From positions 11,922,001 to 11,986,000 of the forward strand of contig OY970823.1 in NCBI GenBank assembly GCA_963853835.1: 64,000 nt of DNA, read 5' to 3'. Of this stretch, positions 33,896 to 43,649 are shown one piece after another. Made by a program: the position numbers and the translations under genes. The notes under the pieces are model-generated. The model saw only the letters and a program-made list of their open reading frames with translations, was not told the DNA's origin and made no database searches. Source of the stretch: Calendula officinalis (lineage: Eukaryota > Streptophyta > Magnoliopsida > Asterales > Asteraceae). Position 1 is the stretch's first letter, and each line of letters begins with the position of its first letter.

Positions 33896-34329
33896 GAAAG
33901 GAAGAAAGTATTAAAAATGATGAAGTGCTCAAGTAAGAATCATGAACATGTTACTGAGGAGTGGGTAAATAATGGATGTTGGTCAAACTATAAAGTAGAA
34001 TTATTATTTATAACGGTAAACTAGGTCATATGTTGGTTTTTGTTCATATGGATTGCTGGATTTAGATGGTTGCTTATTTTTAGGTGGTTGGAGGTCTTTT
34101 TGTTGATATGGATTGATGGATAGAACTAATCTATATTGTCATTGTGTTTTTTTTTTTTTTGTATATAATCTAGAGTGTAAGTGTTCATGATACATGAGAA
34201 CGAATTATTGATGGTTGTTTTTATGATTATTATTTGGATTGTCTTTGTATTTATTATAATACTTGTTAGAGAAACGAAAACAGAAACGGGAAACACCTAT
34301 ATATAATGAAAAAGCAAAAAGGAAATGCA
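33896..34329. other. No gene seen
   Basis: AT-rich DNA with a duplicated GATATGGATTG phrase near 34045 and 34105 and a T15 run near 34145. Confidence 0.5.
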
Positions 34330-35408
34330 ATTATAGGTATGAAAATGCAAATGCAACTGAGAGTATTTCAAACAGAACCAAAATGTAAAATAACCGAAAA
34401 TGAAACTACAACGATCAAAATTGAAATGCAACTAACAATATGAAAATGCAAATGCAACTGACAGTATTTAAAACATAATCAGAATGTAAAAGTTCAAAAA
34501 TAACTACACAATCAAAAATAAAACTACAGGTATGAAAATGCAACTGAAAATTTTCAAACAATTGGTTAAAAATTCAGGGAATAACAAGAGTTAATGGAAA
34601 ATTAAAACAGATTAAAAAATGAAAATGCAAATTGAAAATCCAGTATTTTAAACAAAAACAGTATATATAAATTTAGGAAACAACATATAAAATGAAAATG
34701 CAAATGCAACTAACAATATTTAAAACAGAACCAGAATGTAAAATTATAAGGAATAACTAAACTAAATGACTATGTAAATGTGATTATGAAAATACAAATG
34801 CAACTTACAATATTTTAGACAAACCCCGTATTTAAAATTTTAGGGGATCACTAGATATAATTGAAATCCAGATGTACAAGTATGTTTAACTACATTTGGT
34901 AAGAATATAAAATAAAACCAATAAAAAAATACAAGAAAATCTCGCATCATCATCTAGTCGTTGCGTTTTTCTGTGCATCTTCTATTTTTTTTTTCTTCCT
35001 GGACAAGTGCGAATATTATGCGGAATCATAGATATCACAATAACCACACTTTCTCCCTATTCTGGTTTTTAGCATCAAGCTTTTTAAAACCAACTCCTTA
35101 TGCTCCAAAAATATTTGATAAAATACGATGACCAGTAGCACACCTACACCAGCTTCATTCATCTTAATTTGAAGAGAAGTTGGAACATGATCAAAATTAA
35201 AAAAAAAATGAAATAAATTAAAATTAAAAAAGAGGGTGAAACTTCTTAAAATAACTACATAAAATGAAAATGCAACAACAAATATGAAAATGATAATGCC
35301 ATATTTCAAACAGTTATATAAAATTTCAAAGAATAACTAGGTATAGTTAAGATGAAAATGCAGGTGCAGATGCAAGTTCGAAAATGCAAATGCAAATATA
35401 AAAACCAG
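34330..35408. repeat. Degenerate ~95-bp repeat around ATGAAAATGCAAATGCAACT
   Basis: Copies of the motif occur near 34339, 34438, 34531, 34618, 34690, 34785, 35258 and 35350. They are usually followed by an AGTATTTnAAACAGAACCAGAATG-type phrase. Spacing is about 75-100 bp, with a gap at 34850-35250 holding unrelated DNA. Confidence 0.65.
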
Positions 35409-36399
35409 TGTTGGGTCATTGAAAAGCATCCCCCACTGAAGAGATTTAATGAAGAAAAAAGGCAAATAGTTAGAAGACAATCTGATGATTAGTTCCTCAT
35501 ATTGTGGGTAATTGAATCTGATCAGTTCGGATTTCAGTTACCCAGTTACACTATCTGATCGCTATCTGAAACAACGATCAGTTCCCCTGCGGAATCATAT
35601 ATTGGTTAACAGATGATATAGAGTAATAGGTTCAGCGCATTGGACAAACGCTGAACCATTGAACAGATACTTCTTTATGGAAAACTCTTAGTGAAGGTCA
35701 CTGAAGCTGAAGGCCATCTGAAGAAGCATGAGTATCCGAAGACTCATGGTTGCCAGAAGTGTACATAGGCCCGAAGTTTCAGTGTCACGGAATGACACAA
35801 GTAAAGCACAAGTTTGTGCATCGCTGATTATGGGAATATCTTGCAAATCTTCTAAAAGATATCAGCGATCATAGGACGGCAGAAAGTACTATCAGAATTC
35901 CGTTACTCGTGCTCGTCCCATGATATATCCTCTGCACCAACAAAATTTCTCACACGTGGAATCAATCGATCATTCCTTTGGCTCTACGTTTCCCAATGCT
36001 ATAAATTGAGGACTTGAGCCATCGATTTCTTTGTGCACCCAACAAGGTTACACGCTGATGAAATTACTCCAGAACTTTACTCCTTCGAGCAGAATGTAAA
36101 CCACCAGTTAAATCTAGTTATCTGATTCGAGAATTGAATATGTATAACGAAAGTGTCTGGTATTGTGCTTGATCATTTGTTGATCATAAACTTGTCTTAC
36201 ATAATATATGTTGTTGTCTATCACATGCAAGCAGTTTAGTTAGGATTTGTTCTTAGCTATTCCGCAAACTGCTTGCATCTTTATTGTATCATTATTGATT
36301 AATAAAGAAAAATTTAAACAGTGTTGATTGTCTCCATTTATTTTAAATTTGTCAGTGAAAGTGTATAGGTGTTGAATTTCACTTATTACGGGACTAGCA
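35409..36399 (+). repeat. LTR of a third retrotransposon (single LTR)
   Basis: 991 bp starting TGTTGGGTC and ending GACTAGCA. A TATAAAT box lies at 36000-36006. It is followed after a short gap by GTATCAGAGC (36404-36413), a degenerate tRNA-Met primer site. No second LTR is in the window. Confidence 0.72.
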
Positions 36400-36460
36400 A
36401 TTCGTATCAGAGCAGGACAATTAATTCATAATTTTTGATCTGCTTATTTACTGATCAAAA

Positions 36461-36650
36461 ATGGGTGAAAAGCTATCTCAAATGAATCTTGGTTCGAAGA
36501 CAAGTGCCCTTGTGTTTACTTATGACGATTTTGGTATGTGGAAAATCCATTTTCTGAGATTTGTCGAACATCAAAATGACATGGGACCAGAAATTCTTAC
36601 CAATGGTCCATACATTCCAAAAATGTTCGTTCCAAATACAACCATTTCAA
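36461..36650 (+). pseudogene. Gag N-terminal stub of third retrotransposon
   Basis: From ATG 36461, about 60 codons resemble the start of copia-type gag (YDDFGMWKIHFLRFVEHQ, then the GPYIPK motif). The frame then runs into a GAA/GGA microsatellite, and the rest of the element is missing. The 36400-36460 stretch is its leader. Confidence 0.65.
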
Positions 36651-36753
36651 AGAAGAAGAAGAAGAAGAAGGAGGAGGAGGAAGAAGGAGGAAGAAGGAGG
36701 ACGGAGGACTGAGGAGGGGGGGGGGGGGGGTAGGAGGAGGAGGAGGATATATG
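36649..36753. repeat. GAA/GGA microsatellite and poly-G run
   Basis: Purine-only tract including about 16 consecutive G near 36715-36730. It joins the gag stub to the second pararetrovirus. Confidence 0.95.
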
Positions 36754-36982
36754 GTTGATATATGGTTGGTGTCATGAAAGGAACTTTTTCTATAAAAATT
36801 TCAACCATTCTTCCTACAAACCATATTTTGTGTATTGATTTATCTGCTATTGATATTCTTATAGGTTTAATTAGTTTTTCCCAATTTTTTAATATGTTCT
36901 TTCTTCCGAAACATAAAGTTGCTCCGCTGTCAATATAAGCGATGACTTCTTTATCTTCGATTTTTGTATATATAAATGTACT
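36754..36982 (-). repeat. 229-bp direct repeat, copy 1 (protease start)
   Basis: Near-identical to 38060-38288, in the same orientation. It replaces the end of RT: the RT frame runs into it and stops after about 12 foreign codons. Confidence 0.92.
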
Positions 36983-38321
36983 CTTTCAAAAAACCTTGTT
37001 CAGCAATATAATTTAAACAACCAAGGAAACGCTGAATTTGTTTTCTATTTTCTAATCTATCCGGAAATAAATTTAATTTTTCTTGTATATTATTTGTTAA
37101 AGAAAGGTTTCCGTTTTGTCCAATTTTTAAGCCTAAGTACTCTACTTCTGGTTGAAGTAATTTAGATTTATTTTTAGATAGAACTAATCCTTTTTCTTTT
37201 ATCCTTTCTAATACTTTCATTACGGCATTAATATGTTCTTGTTCATTTCCTCTTGTAAAAACTATAATATCATCGATATAAGCTAGACAAATATGTTCTA
37301 ATCCTAAAAGATTAGAATCCATAAATCGTTGATAAATTGATGGTGCTTGTTTAAGTCCGAATGGTAATACATTCAATTCATAATGTTTCTGAGGCGGGCA
37401 TGAGAAAGTCGTTAGTGGTTTAGTGTTTTCACTTAGCCTTAACTGCCAATATCCTGATTTTGCATCAAATGTGCTAAAATGAGTATTTCCTTTTAACTTT
37501 TCTAATATATATTCTTTTCTTGGTAGTTTATATGAGTCTCCAACAGTAGCTTCATTCATTTTTTTATAGTTTATAACCATTCTTCTTTTTCCTCGTTTTT
37601 TCTCATTATTATTCTCGACATAAAATGCTGGTGCTGAATGAGGACTTGAACTTTCTCTAATTATTCCTTTTTCTAACAATTGACTACATTCTTCTTTAAA
37701 TTCATTTACATCTTTTATACTATAAGGTATTCTATTGGGGACATTGACTTCTATATTTGGATCTTTTAAGAGGATTACTATTTCTTGATTATTTTTATTT
37801 TTTATCTCATCTAATGGATTTTCACTACATACTTCTTCTAACTGTTTTTCAGCAATTTCTTTTGATAGTATTAATAATATATGCAAACCGAAATTAATTT
37901 CTTGTCTTAACATTTTTATAAGATCGTATTTTTTAATTATTGATGTTGTAACAACCTTTTTTTTAGGATGTCTTATACTAATGTATTCGGTTGTTTGTAC
38001 AAAAGGTTGATATAGTTTTAAAAAGTTATTGCCAATTACTAGATCTATTCCAGAATCATGTTGATATATGGTTGGTGTCATGAAAGGAACTTTTTCTATA
38101 AAAAATTCAACCATTCTTCCTACAAACCATATTTTGTGTATTGATTTATCTGCTATTGATATTCTTATAGGTTTAATTAGTTTTTCCCAATTTTTTAATA
38201 TGTTCTTTCTTCCGAAACATAAAGTTGCTCCGCTGTCAATATAAGCGATGACTTCTTTATCTTCGATTTTTGTATATATAAATGTACTATTTGGGTTTAT
38301 CGTAGATTTTTCTTTACTCAT
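36983..38321 (-). pseudogene. Protease-reverse transcriptase of virus 2, truncated
   Basis: ATG 38321 overlaps the coat stop by 8 bases. Protease DSGATLCFG is near residues 29-37, with SGIDLVIGNNFL near 90-101. RT has RRMVINYKKMNEATVGDSY, FSTFDAKSGYWQL, LPFGLKQAPS and catalytic YIDDIIVF (about residue 346). About 445 virus-derived residues remain; the thumb ends after FLGCLNYIAE and RNase H is absent because of the 229-bp repeat junction. The listed reading frame ends at 36951 inside that repeat. The gene would have made the polymerase polyprotein. Confidence 0.9.
38060..38288 (-). repeat. 229-bp direct repeat, copy 2 (in place in protease)
   Basis: The original location of the duplicated protease segment. 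A few single-base differences from copy 1 include the length of an A run near 36816 versus 38101. Confidence 0.92.
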
Positions 38322-39675
38322 TGTCTAGATCTGAATCTGTATCATCACTAGAATCTGTTGTGTATGCATATATTTCTATATTTGAATTTATATCCGAATC
38401 TTCTATTGGGTCGTATCCTAGATTATATGCTAATCTTAATACTTCTGTTTCTTGTTTCTTTTTTCCTTTCTTTGGACATTCATTTGCATAATGACCTTCT
38501 TCTCGACATATCCAACATCGACATGACTTCTTTTTTTAGGGACAAAAATTTTGGTTTTCATTGTTTTTATATTGTTGTTTATATTGTTTTCTATTTTTAA
38601 AGTACTTCCTCCCCCCTTTTTTGTAGATATGTTTATATTTAGGATGGTAATTTTGTTTTTTTCATTTTTTATTTCTTCGTTTACGTTTTTCACAACCATA
38701 TTGACCTATTCGACTAGTTTGATTATTACAACATAATTTTATTTTTGCTTCATTTTTAGTTACTTGTTGAATACATTTTTCTTTCATCCATGTTTTTAAA
38801 ACACATATTCTTGCTCCAAGACTATCTACTATGTGTTCTACTTGTAGTGTTGCTTCGAAACGTTCTATTATATTTTGAGAAACTGGTTGGGGTAATTTAT
38901 GATAAAACATTTCTAATGCAAGTTTTTGTCTTTCTTTATCAAGAAGATAATATTGTTCTGAAAATTCGCAAATAAAAGAATCTAAATAGCACATATTACA
39001 TATTTGTAGATTTGTTATATGCCATAGTGCTATTGTTCTAAATGCTTCTTTTGATGTTTCATCTCCTAATTTTTTCCCTATGAATTCTCGTAATATCTTA
39101 TCTATTACTCTTTTGAAAGTTTCCATTGCATCAATTACTGCTATTTCAGATATTTCGCTTTCACACATGGATTCAAGAAATCTATATACATTTCCATGTG
39201 TTTTATGTATAATATAGCTAAAAACGTTTCTTGGTTGTAGTTTTCTTAATTCTTCAGTTAGTTGTATTTGTATTCCCATTTTGTTACTCCATTCTTGTAT
39301 TTTGGCTTCTGGGTTTATTTCACAATCTATTGAGAGAATATCTGCTTCCGTAGGTGTCATAGATAGTTTTGGTATATATTGATTTGGTACTTTTACCCAT
39401 TTATTTTCTTTATTTTTAACCATGCCTTGTCTATAGAGATAATTTTCTTCTAGGGATGGTGGACCATATATATATTGACTTTGATAATCATCTTGAACAT
39501 ATGATTGTTTGCGCTTAACTCCGTAATTATTATACGGATTTTCATATGGATTTTCGTTATCTGAACTAAAGTCGTATACTACTTCAGCCTCTTCTTCTGA
39601 TTTTTCTACATCTGGTATTTCTAGTGATGTCATTAGTCTAGTAAGAGTTTCAATTTGCCCTTTTAGAGTTTCCAT
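38314..39675 (-). pseudogene. Coat protein of virus 2
   Basis: ATG 39675 lies 10 bp after the preceding ORF. It encodes 337 residues to a stop at 38662-38664: an acidic N-terminus, then a helical capsid core (WSNKMGIQIQLTEELRKLQP, FLESMCESEISEIAVIDAME, LCYLDSFICEF-like region). Coding then continues in a second frame (about 38690-38535, Lys/Asn-rich) and returns to the first frame for the CCHC knuckle CWICREEGHYANEC (about 38476-38517) and an acidic tail ending at 38314. At least two indels are needed, so the gene is broken. Confidence 0.82.
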
Positions 39676-39685
39676 ATCTTTCTTT

Positions 39686-39907
39686 TTATCCAGTGATAAT
39701 TTTGGATTTTAATTCTTTAATTTCTTTGGTCATATCCCTTATTGATGATTTTGATTGTTCAATACAAATCTTTTTTACTCTAGTTGACATGTCTGGTATA
39801 AATTTTACATATTTCATTCTTACCTCACAATATTCTATACTTTCTTCTCGTTCTCGTATTTCACTCATTTCGTTTTTATTATGTTTAGTTTGTGTTTTGC
39901 TACTCAT
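39686..39907 (-). CDS. Small virion-associated-type protein of virus 2
   Basis: 73 codons from ATG 39907, 10 bp upstream of the coat ORF. The product is charged and mostly helical, with a Ser/Lys-rich C-terminus (DMTKEIKELKSKI). Size, position just before coat protein and coiled-coil character match the virion-associated protein (ORF III) of caulimoviruses, which bridges virion and movement tubules or aphid factor. Assignment is by position, not by motif. Confidence 0.55.
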   Translation of the reverse strand: MSSKTQTKHNKNEMSEIREREESIEYCEVRMKYVKFIPDMSTRVKKICIEQSKSSIRDMTKEIKELKSKIITG

Positions 39908-39983
39908 TTTCTATAATATTTTACCATTTTATAGGAGGTTCTATATTAGTAGTGAGTTCAATATTTTTGTGTATCTTAATATC

Positions 39984-40574
39984 TGATAAGGTTAGTGAGA
40001 GTTACCTATGTATATATAGGCTAATTCCTCAAAACCTAAATAATGATGGGCCCTTATCTTCAAGAGTCCAGTCACAATAATAATGGCCCACGTGGATTCG
40101 CCAACTCATGATCGTGCTCGTCAAGTCATGACCGCCTGTCGCCGTCATCACCGCCTGTCAAAGTCATGACAGCCTGTCCGGTCAGGTCATCACCGCCTGT
40201 CATGATCAGAGGCGCGCGTCTGAGGCGTCATAATGGCGCTTCATGACTACTTTATTGCATGCCGTTACACGATCATTGACCGTTGTCTTAATGGCACTTC
40301 ATGACTGCTTTATTGCAGTCATAATGAGCCAACGTTCCACATACCTGAGACCTGGCCATATAAATACATGGCCTAGCTCAGTATCAAACACACACTGAGA
40401 GAGATTCAAAAAAGCTCTACAACACAGAGTTCACACACTCTTACTTTCACCTTCGCACTCAACTTCGATCACCCTAGGTTCGCCAAGAACTTGTTGGGTT
40501 TGCACTGTGATCATCACAGGAGATTCAAGGTTGACGTCGCCTAATCTTCGTGTTTGACAATCGTTGCTCGAACA
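39984..40574 (+). repeat. 5' LTR of gypsy element
   Basis: TGATAAGG...GAACA, 591 bp. TATAAATA at 40359-40366. The U3 part has four copies of a ~20-bp unit around CACCGCCTGTC (40130-40205), plus a duplicated CACTTCATGACTnCTTTATTGCA-like phrase near 40235 and 40290. Confidence 0.96.
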
Positions 40575-40575
40575 T

Positions 40576-40592
40576 TGGCGCCATCCGTGGGA
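40576..40592 (+). other. Primer binding site of gypsy element
   Basis: TGGCGCCATCCGTGGGA, one base after the LTR; the TGGCGCC start is common in plant gypsy elements. The priming tRNA is not identified here. Confidence 0.8.
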
Positions 40593-40657
40593 CACGTTTT
40601 AAACGGCGTTTCACTTTTCCAACATTTTCTTTTTCTGCTCAGTAATCAACCATTTCC

Positions 40658-43600
40658 ATGGAGGCAACAAATCCATCGCAGATCACTTCTTCAGCGCCAG
40701 CAATAACCACTACCGTGACTACCACTATACCCGAAGCCGTGATAACCTCGCCTAATCGTATCATGGAACCATACCTCGATTCTGAGTGGACATTGTCGGA
40801 TGTCAGGTCGACACGAGGGTATCCCTCTTTAACAAGTCCGCTTTTCTCCACAAGGCTGGTGGGATCAAGTTCGTTTACATCCCCACAGCCAGTGACGCCC
40901 ATCCCTTCATCTCAGCCTCTCTTGTCCCACGGGACAAGTTCCCAGGAGGATGGCACGGATCCGATTAGACAGCCTGTTTCCAACTTTCCACAGGCCGCTA
41001 CTCTAGGGGTTCGGGAGGATCCAATTGTGGAGTTGCTACGAAGATTGGCTCAGAGTGCTCAGCCACCACCGCCTCCTCCACCACCTACTTCATCGGACTT
41101 GTTGTCTCAGTTGGTAGCGGCGTTGCGCCCAGCACCGCAGCCAACGGTTGTTCAACCAGTCGATCCGTTGTCACAATTACTGGAGCAGTTAAGACAACCA
41201 CCCATTCACACCCCACCACCACAACCACCACAGGACACATCTAATGACATGTTGCGCGTGCTGCAAGCGCTCGTGGCCGCAGCCGCACCACCCCGAGCGG
41301 CCACTATGCCTTTATCGGTGGTCAGTTCGAAGTTTTGTGACTGGGTGGCTAGATTCCCTCTCCCAGATAAACAAAAAGTCCCGTCCATAGTTGGTACTTA
41401 CGACGGCACACGGGATCCAGATGATCATCTTGCTCTTTTTGAACAGGCCATTATGACAGAGAAATGGCTAGACCCAGTCGCTTGTCACATGTTCCCTGGC
41501 ACGTTGCAGGGTTTCGCTCGGGATTGGTTTGCTGACTTACCGGAGAGGAGTATTCAAGACTTTGCAGATCTAAAGGCTAAGTTTGTGACTCACTTTGTCC
41601 AACAAAAGAAGCAGCAGAGAACTCATATAGAAGCACATTTGCTGCGGCAAAGAGAAGGCGAGGGGTTACGCGACTTCATCCAGCGTTACACGCAGGAATG
41701 CCAGAAAATTGTCGCCTTACCCGAAAGTCAACAAATTTCGGGTTTTACCCTCTCCTTGCTCCCAGGACAGCTGCAGGAGAAGCTGATCAAGAGAACGCCG
41801 GTCACCTTCAAGGAAGCCACTGACCGGGCATATGATTTCCTCAGATCCAAGGAAACTGTTACTCTCACACGGGGAGTGCTCAACAGGAGAGACAAATGGG
41901 GGAGCTCGTCAAGCGCTAGACCTGACAATCGTCCAGACACCAGGCAGGATAGCAGACGAGATAGAGACAGAGACAGCCGCAGAGATTTCAGGCGCGATGA
42001 CAGAAGCAGCAGGCGGCCTACTCCCTATGATCGTGGTACAGGTCCCAATCTAAGTAAAAGTCCAAGCGAGATATTGAAGACAGAGCAGGTGGGGTCAACT
42101 TTCAAAGCACCTCCTCAGATGTTACACAAGTCTGGAAAGAAAAATATGAACAAACGCTGTGATTTCCATGAAGATTATGGCCATGATACTAATTCATGTA
42201 GAGAGCTAAAGGCTGAAATCAAGCGTGCCTTGGAGGAGGGGAAATTAGAACATCTCGTACCAGGGGCAAGACAACAGGCAGCAAAAAATCCGGCCAAAAA
42301 ATCTTACAGTTGGCAGAAGAAGGGAGACGATGGCAATCATCCTGGACCGCCTGATGGCCAGGTCCTCATGGTTCGAGGCGAGGCATCGTCTAAGAGAAAG
42401 GCCTCGGTCCTCCAAAGCTGGATGATGGTTCCTATTTCCTTTCCCCCAGTAGCAGCTACTTCCAACAATCCTGTTGTCATTAAAATCCGATTGTCCAATT
42501 ATGAGATTAACAAATCCTATGTTGATACAGGTTGTTCTACTGACATAGTGTTTGAGCATTGTTTCAGGAAACTACCCCAAGCGGTCCAGGACACACAAAG
42601 ACCAGCAAAGGGACCGTTGGTCGGTTTTTCTGGAGAAACCCACTGGCCGGTGGGAGAAATAACTTTACCGATGATGATGGGAGAATATCCACGGTATAGG
42701 GTTGAAATGGTAGACTTTGCCATTGTCAACGCCCCTTCCGAATACAACGTCCTTCTTGGCAGACCATCGCTAGAACAGTTCAAGGCCATACCTTCCACTA
42801 TTCACGGCATGGTGAAGTTTCCTACCCCATCTGGAGTTGCTACTGTCAGGGGGCAGATGTCTTGGCCGCAGGAATGCAAGCAAGTTGAAAAGCCAAAGCC
42901 AAGCATCGATCCGTCTACACCAGCGGAGGTAACAGAAGGTCCAGAAACCAAGGTAGTACTAAATCCCAATTTTCCTGATCAACCTGTCATTCTTGGCTCA
43001 CAATTACCTTCGCAGATAAAAAACAAACTCATTAGTTTGTTAAAATCCAACCTAGATGTTTTCGCATGGCAGACATCTGATATGACAGGTGTTCCTAGGA
43101 GTTTTGTCGAGCATGCTCTAAATGCCAATCCAAACATTGTCCCAATCAAGCAGAAAAAGCGCGGCCTTGCCATGGATCGCAGCAAAGCAGCATGTGAACA
43201 AGTCAACCAAATGGTAGCGAGTGGAATCGTCAGGGAGGTCAAATACCAGACCTGGATTGCTAACCCCGTCATGGTCAAGAAAAGTGATGGTTCATGGCGG
43301 TTATGTGTCGATTTCAAAGACATTAATAAAGCATGTCCGAAGGATAACTATCCATTGCCAGAGATTGACTGGAAGGTAGAATCCTTGGATGGCTTCCGGC
43401 TAAAATGTTTCTTGGACGCTTACAAAGGATATCACCAGATTCACATGAAGCGCAGTGACGAGGATAAAACAGCTTTTCATACAGACCAAGGCATCTACTG
43501 TTTCCAAAAAATGCCATTTGGTCTAAAGAATGCAGGAGCAACCTACCAGCGCTTGATTGACCAGGTATCTACTGTTTCAAAAAAAAAAAATGCCATTTAG
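40658..43600 (+). CDS. Gypsy gag-protease-RT (5' part of polyprotein)
   Basis: 980 codons from ATG 40658. The N-terminus is Pro/Ser-rich (poly-Pro near residue 137). Gag core lies at about residues 240-400 (YDGTRDPDDHLALFEQAI, GFARDWFADLP), then an Arg/Asp-rich linker, and a CxFH knuckle CDFHEDYGHDTNSC (about 501-514). The protease has VDTGCSTD (about 622). RT runs from about 830 with RLCVDFKDINKACPKD, LKCFLDAYKGYHQI and KMPFGLKNAGATYQ (about 950-965). The frame is ended by the duplication at 43494-43649, just before the catalytic box. Gag forms the particle; protease matures it. Confidence 0.93.
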   Translation: MEATNPSQITSSAPAITTTVTTTIPEAVITSPNRIMEPYLDSEWTLSDVRSTRGYPSLTSPLFSTRLVGSSSFTSPQPVTPIPSSQPLLSHGTSSQEDGTDPIRQPVSNFPQAATLGVREDPIVELLRRLAQSAQPPPPPPPPTSSDLLSQLVAALRPAPQPTVVQPVDPLSQLLEQLRQPPIHTPPPQPPQDTSNDMLRVLQALVAAAAPPRAATMPLSVVSSKFCDWVARFPLPDKQKVPSIVGTYDGTRDPDDHLALFEQAIMTEKWLDPVACHMFPGTLQGFARDWFADLPERSIQDFADLKAKFVTHFVQQKKQQRTHIEAHLLRQREGEGLRDFIQRYTQECQKIVALPESQQISGFTLSLLPGQLQEKLIKRTPVTFKEATDRAYDFLRSKETVTLTRGVLNRRDKWGSSSSARPDNRPDTRQDSRRDRDRDSRRDFRRDDRSSRRPTPYDRGTGPNLSKSPSEILKTEQVGSTFKAPPQMLHKSGKKNMNKRCDFHEDYGHDTNSCRELKAEIKRALEEGKLEHLVPGARQQAAKNPAKKSYSWQKKGDDGNHPGPPDGQVLMVRGEASSKRKASVLQSWMMVPISFPPVAATSNNPVVIKIRLSNYEINKSYVDTGCSTDIVFEHCFRKLPQAVQDTQRPAKGPLVGFSGETHWPVGEITLPMMMGEYPRYRVEMVDFAIVNAPSEYNVLLGRPSLEQFKAIPSTIHGMVKFPTPSGVATVRGQMSWPQECKQVEKPKPSIDPSTPAEVTEGPETKVVLNPNFPDQPVILGSQLPSQIKNKLISLLKSNLDVFAWQTSDMTGVPRSFVEHALNANPNIVPIKQKKRGLAMDRSKAACEQVNQMVASGIVREVKYQTWIANPVMVKKSDGSWRLCVDFKDINKACPKDNYPLPEIDWKVESLDGFRLKCFLDAYKGYHQIHMKRSDEDKTAFHTDQGIYCFQKMPFGLKNAGATYQRLIDQVSTVSKKKNAI

Positions 43601-43649
43601 TTTGGTCTAAAAAATGCAGGTGCCACTTACGAGTGCTTGATTGACCAGG
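43494..43649 (+). repeat. Divergent tandem duplication in RT
   Basis: Unit 1 is 43494-43565; unit 2 is 43568-43649. Unit 2 has a longer A run and 5 extra bases (near 43609-43613), plus six substitutions in about 45 aligned bases. Four of the six are silent third-position changes. It destroys the RT frame. Confidence 0.92.

Noticed and set aside
35016..35309. Minus-strand 97-codon frame
   Set aside because: Phe/Ile/Val-rich translation of AT-rich repeat DNA without any motif.
42245..42798. Additional small genes in gypsy gag
   Set aside because: Overlap the sense polyprotein completely and lack independent support.
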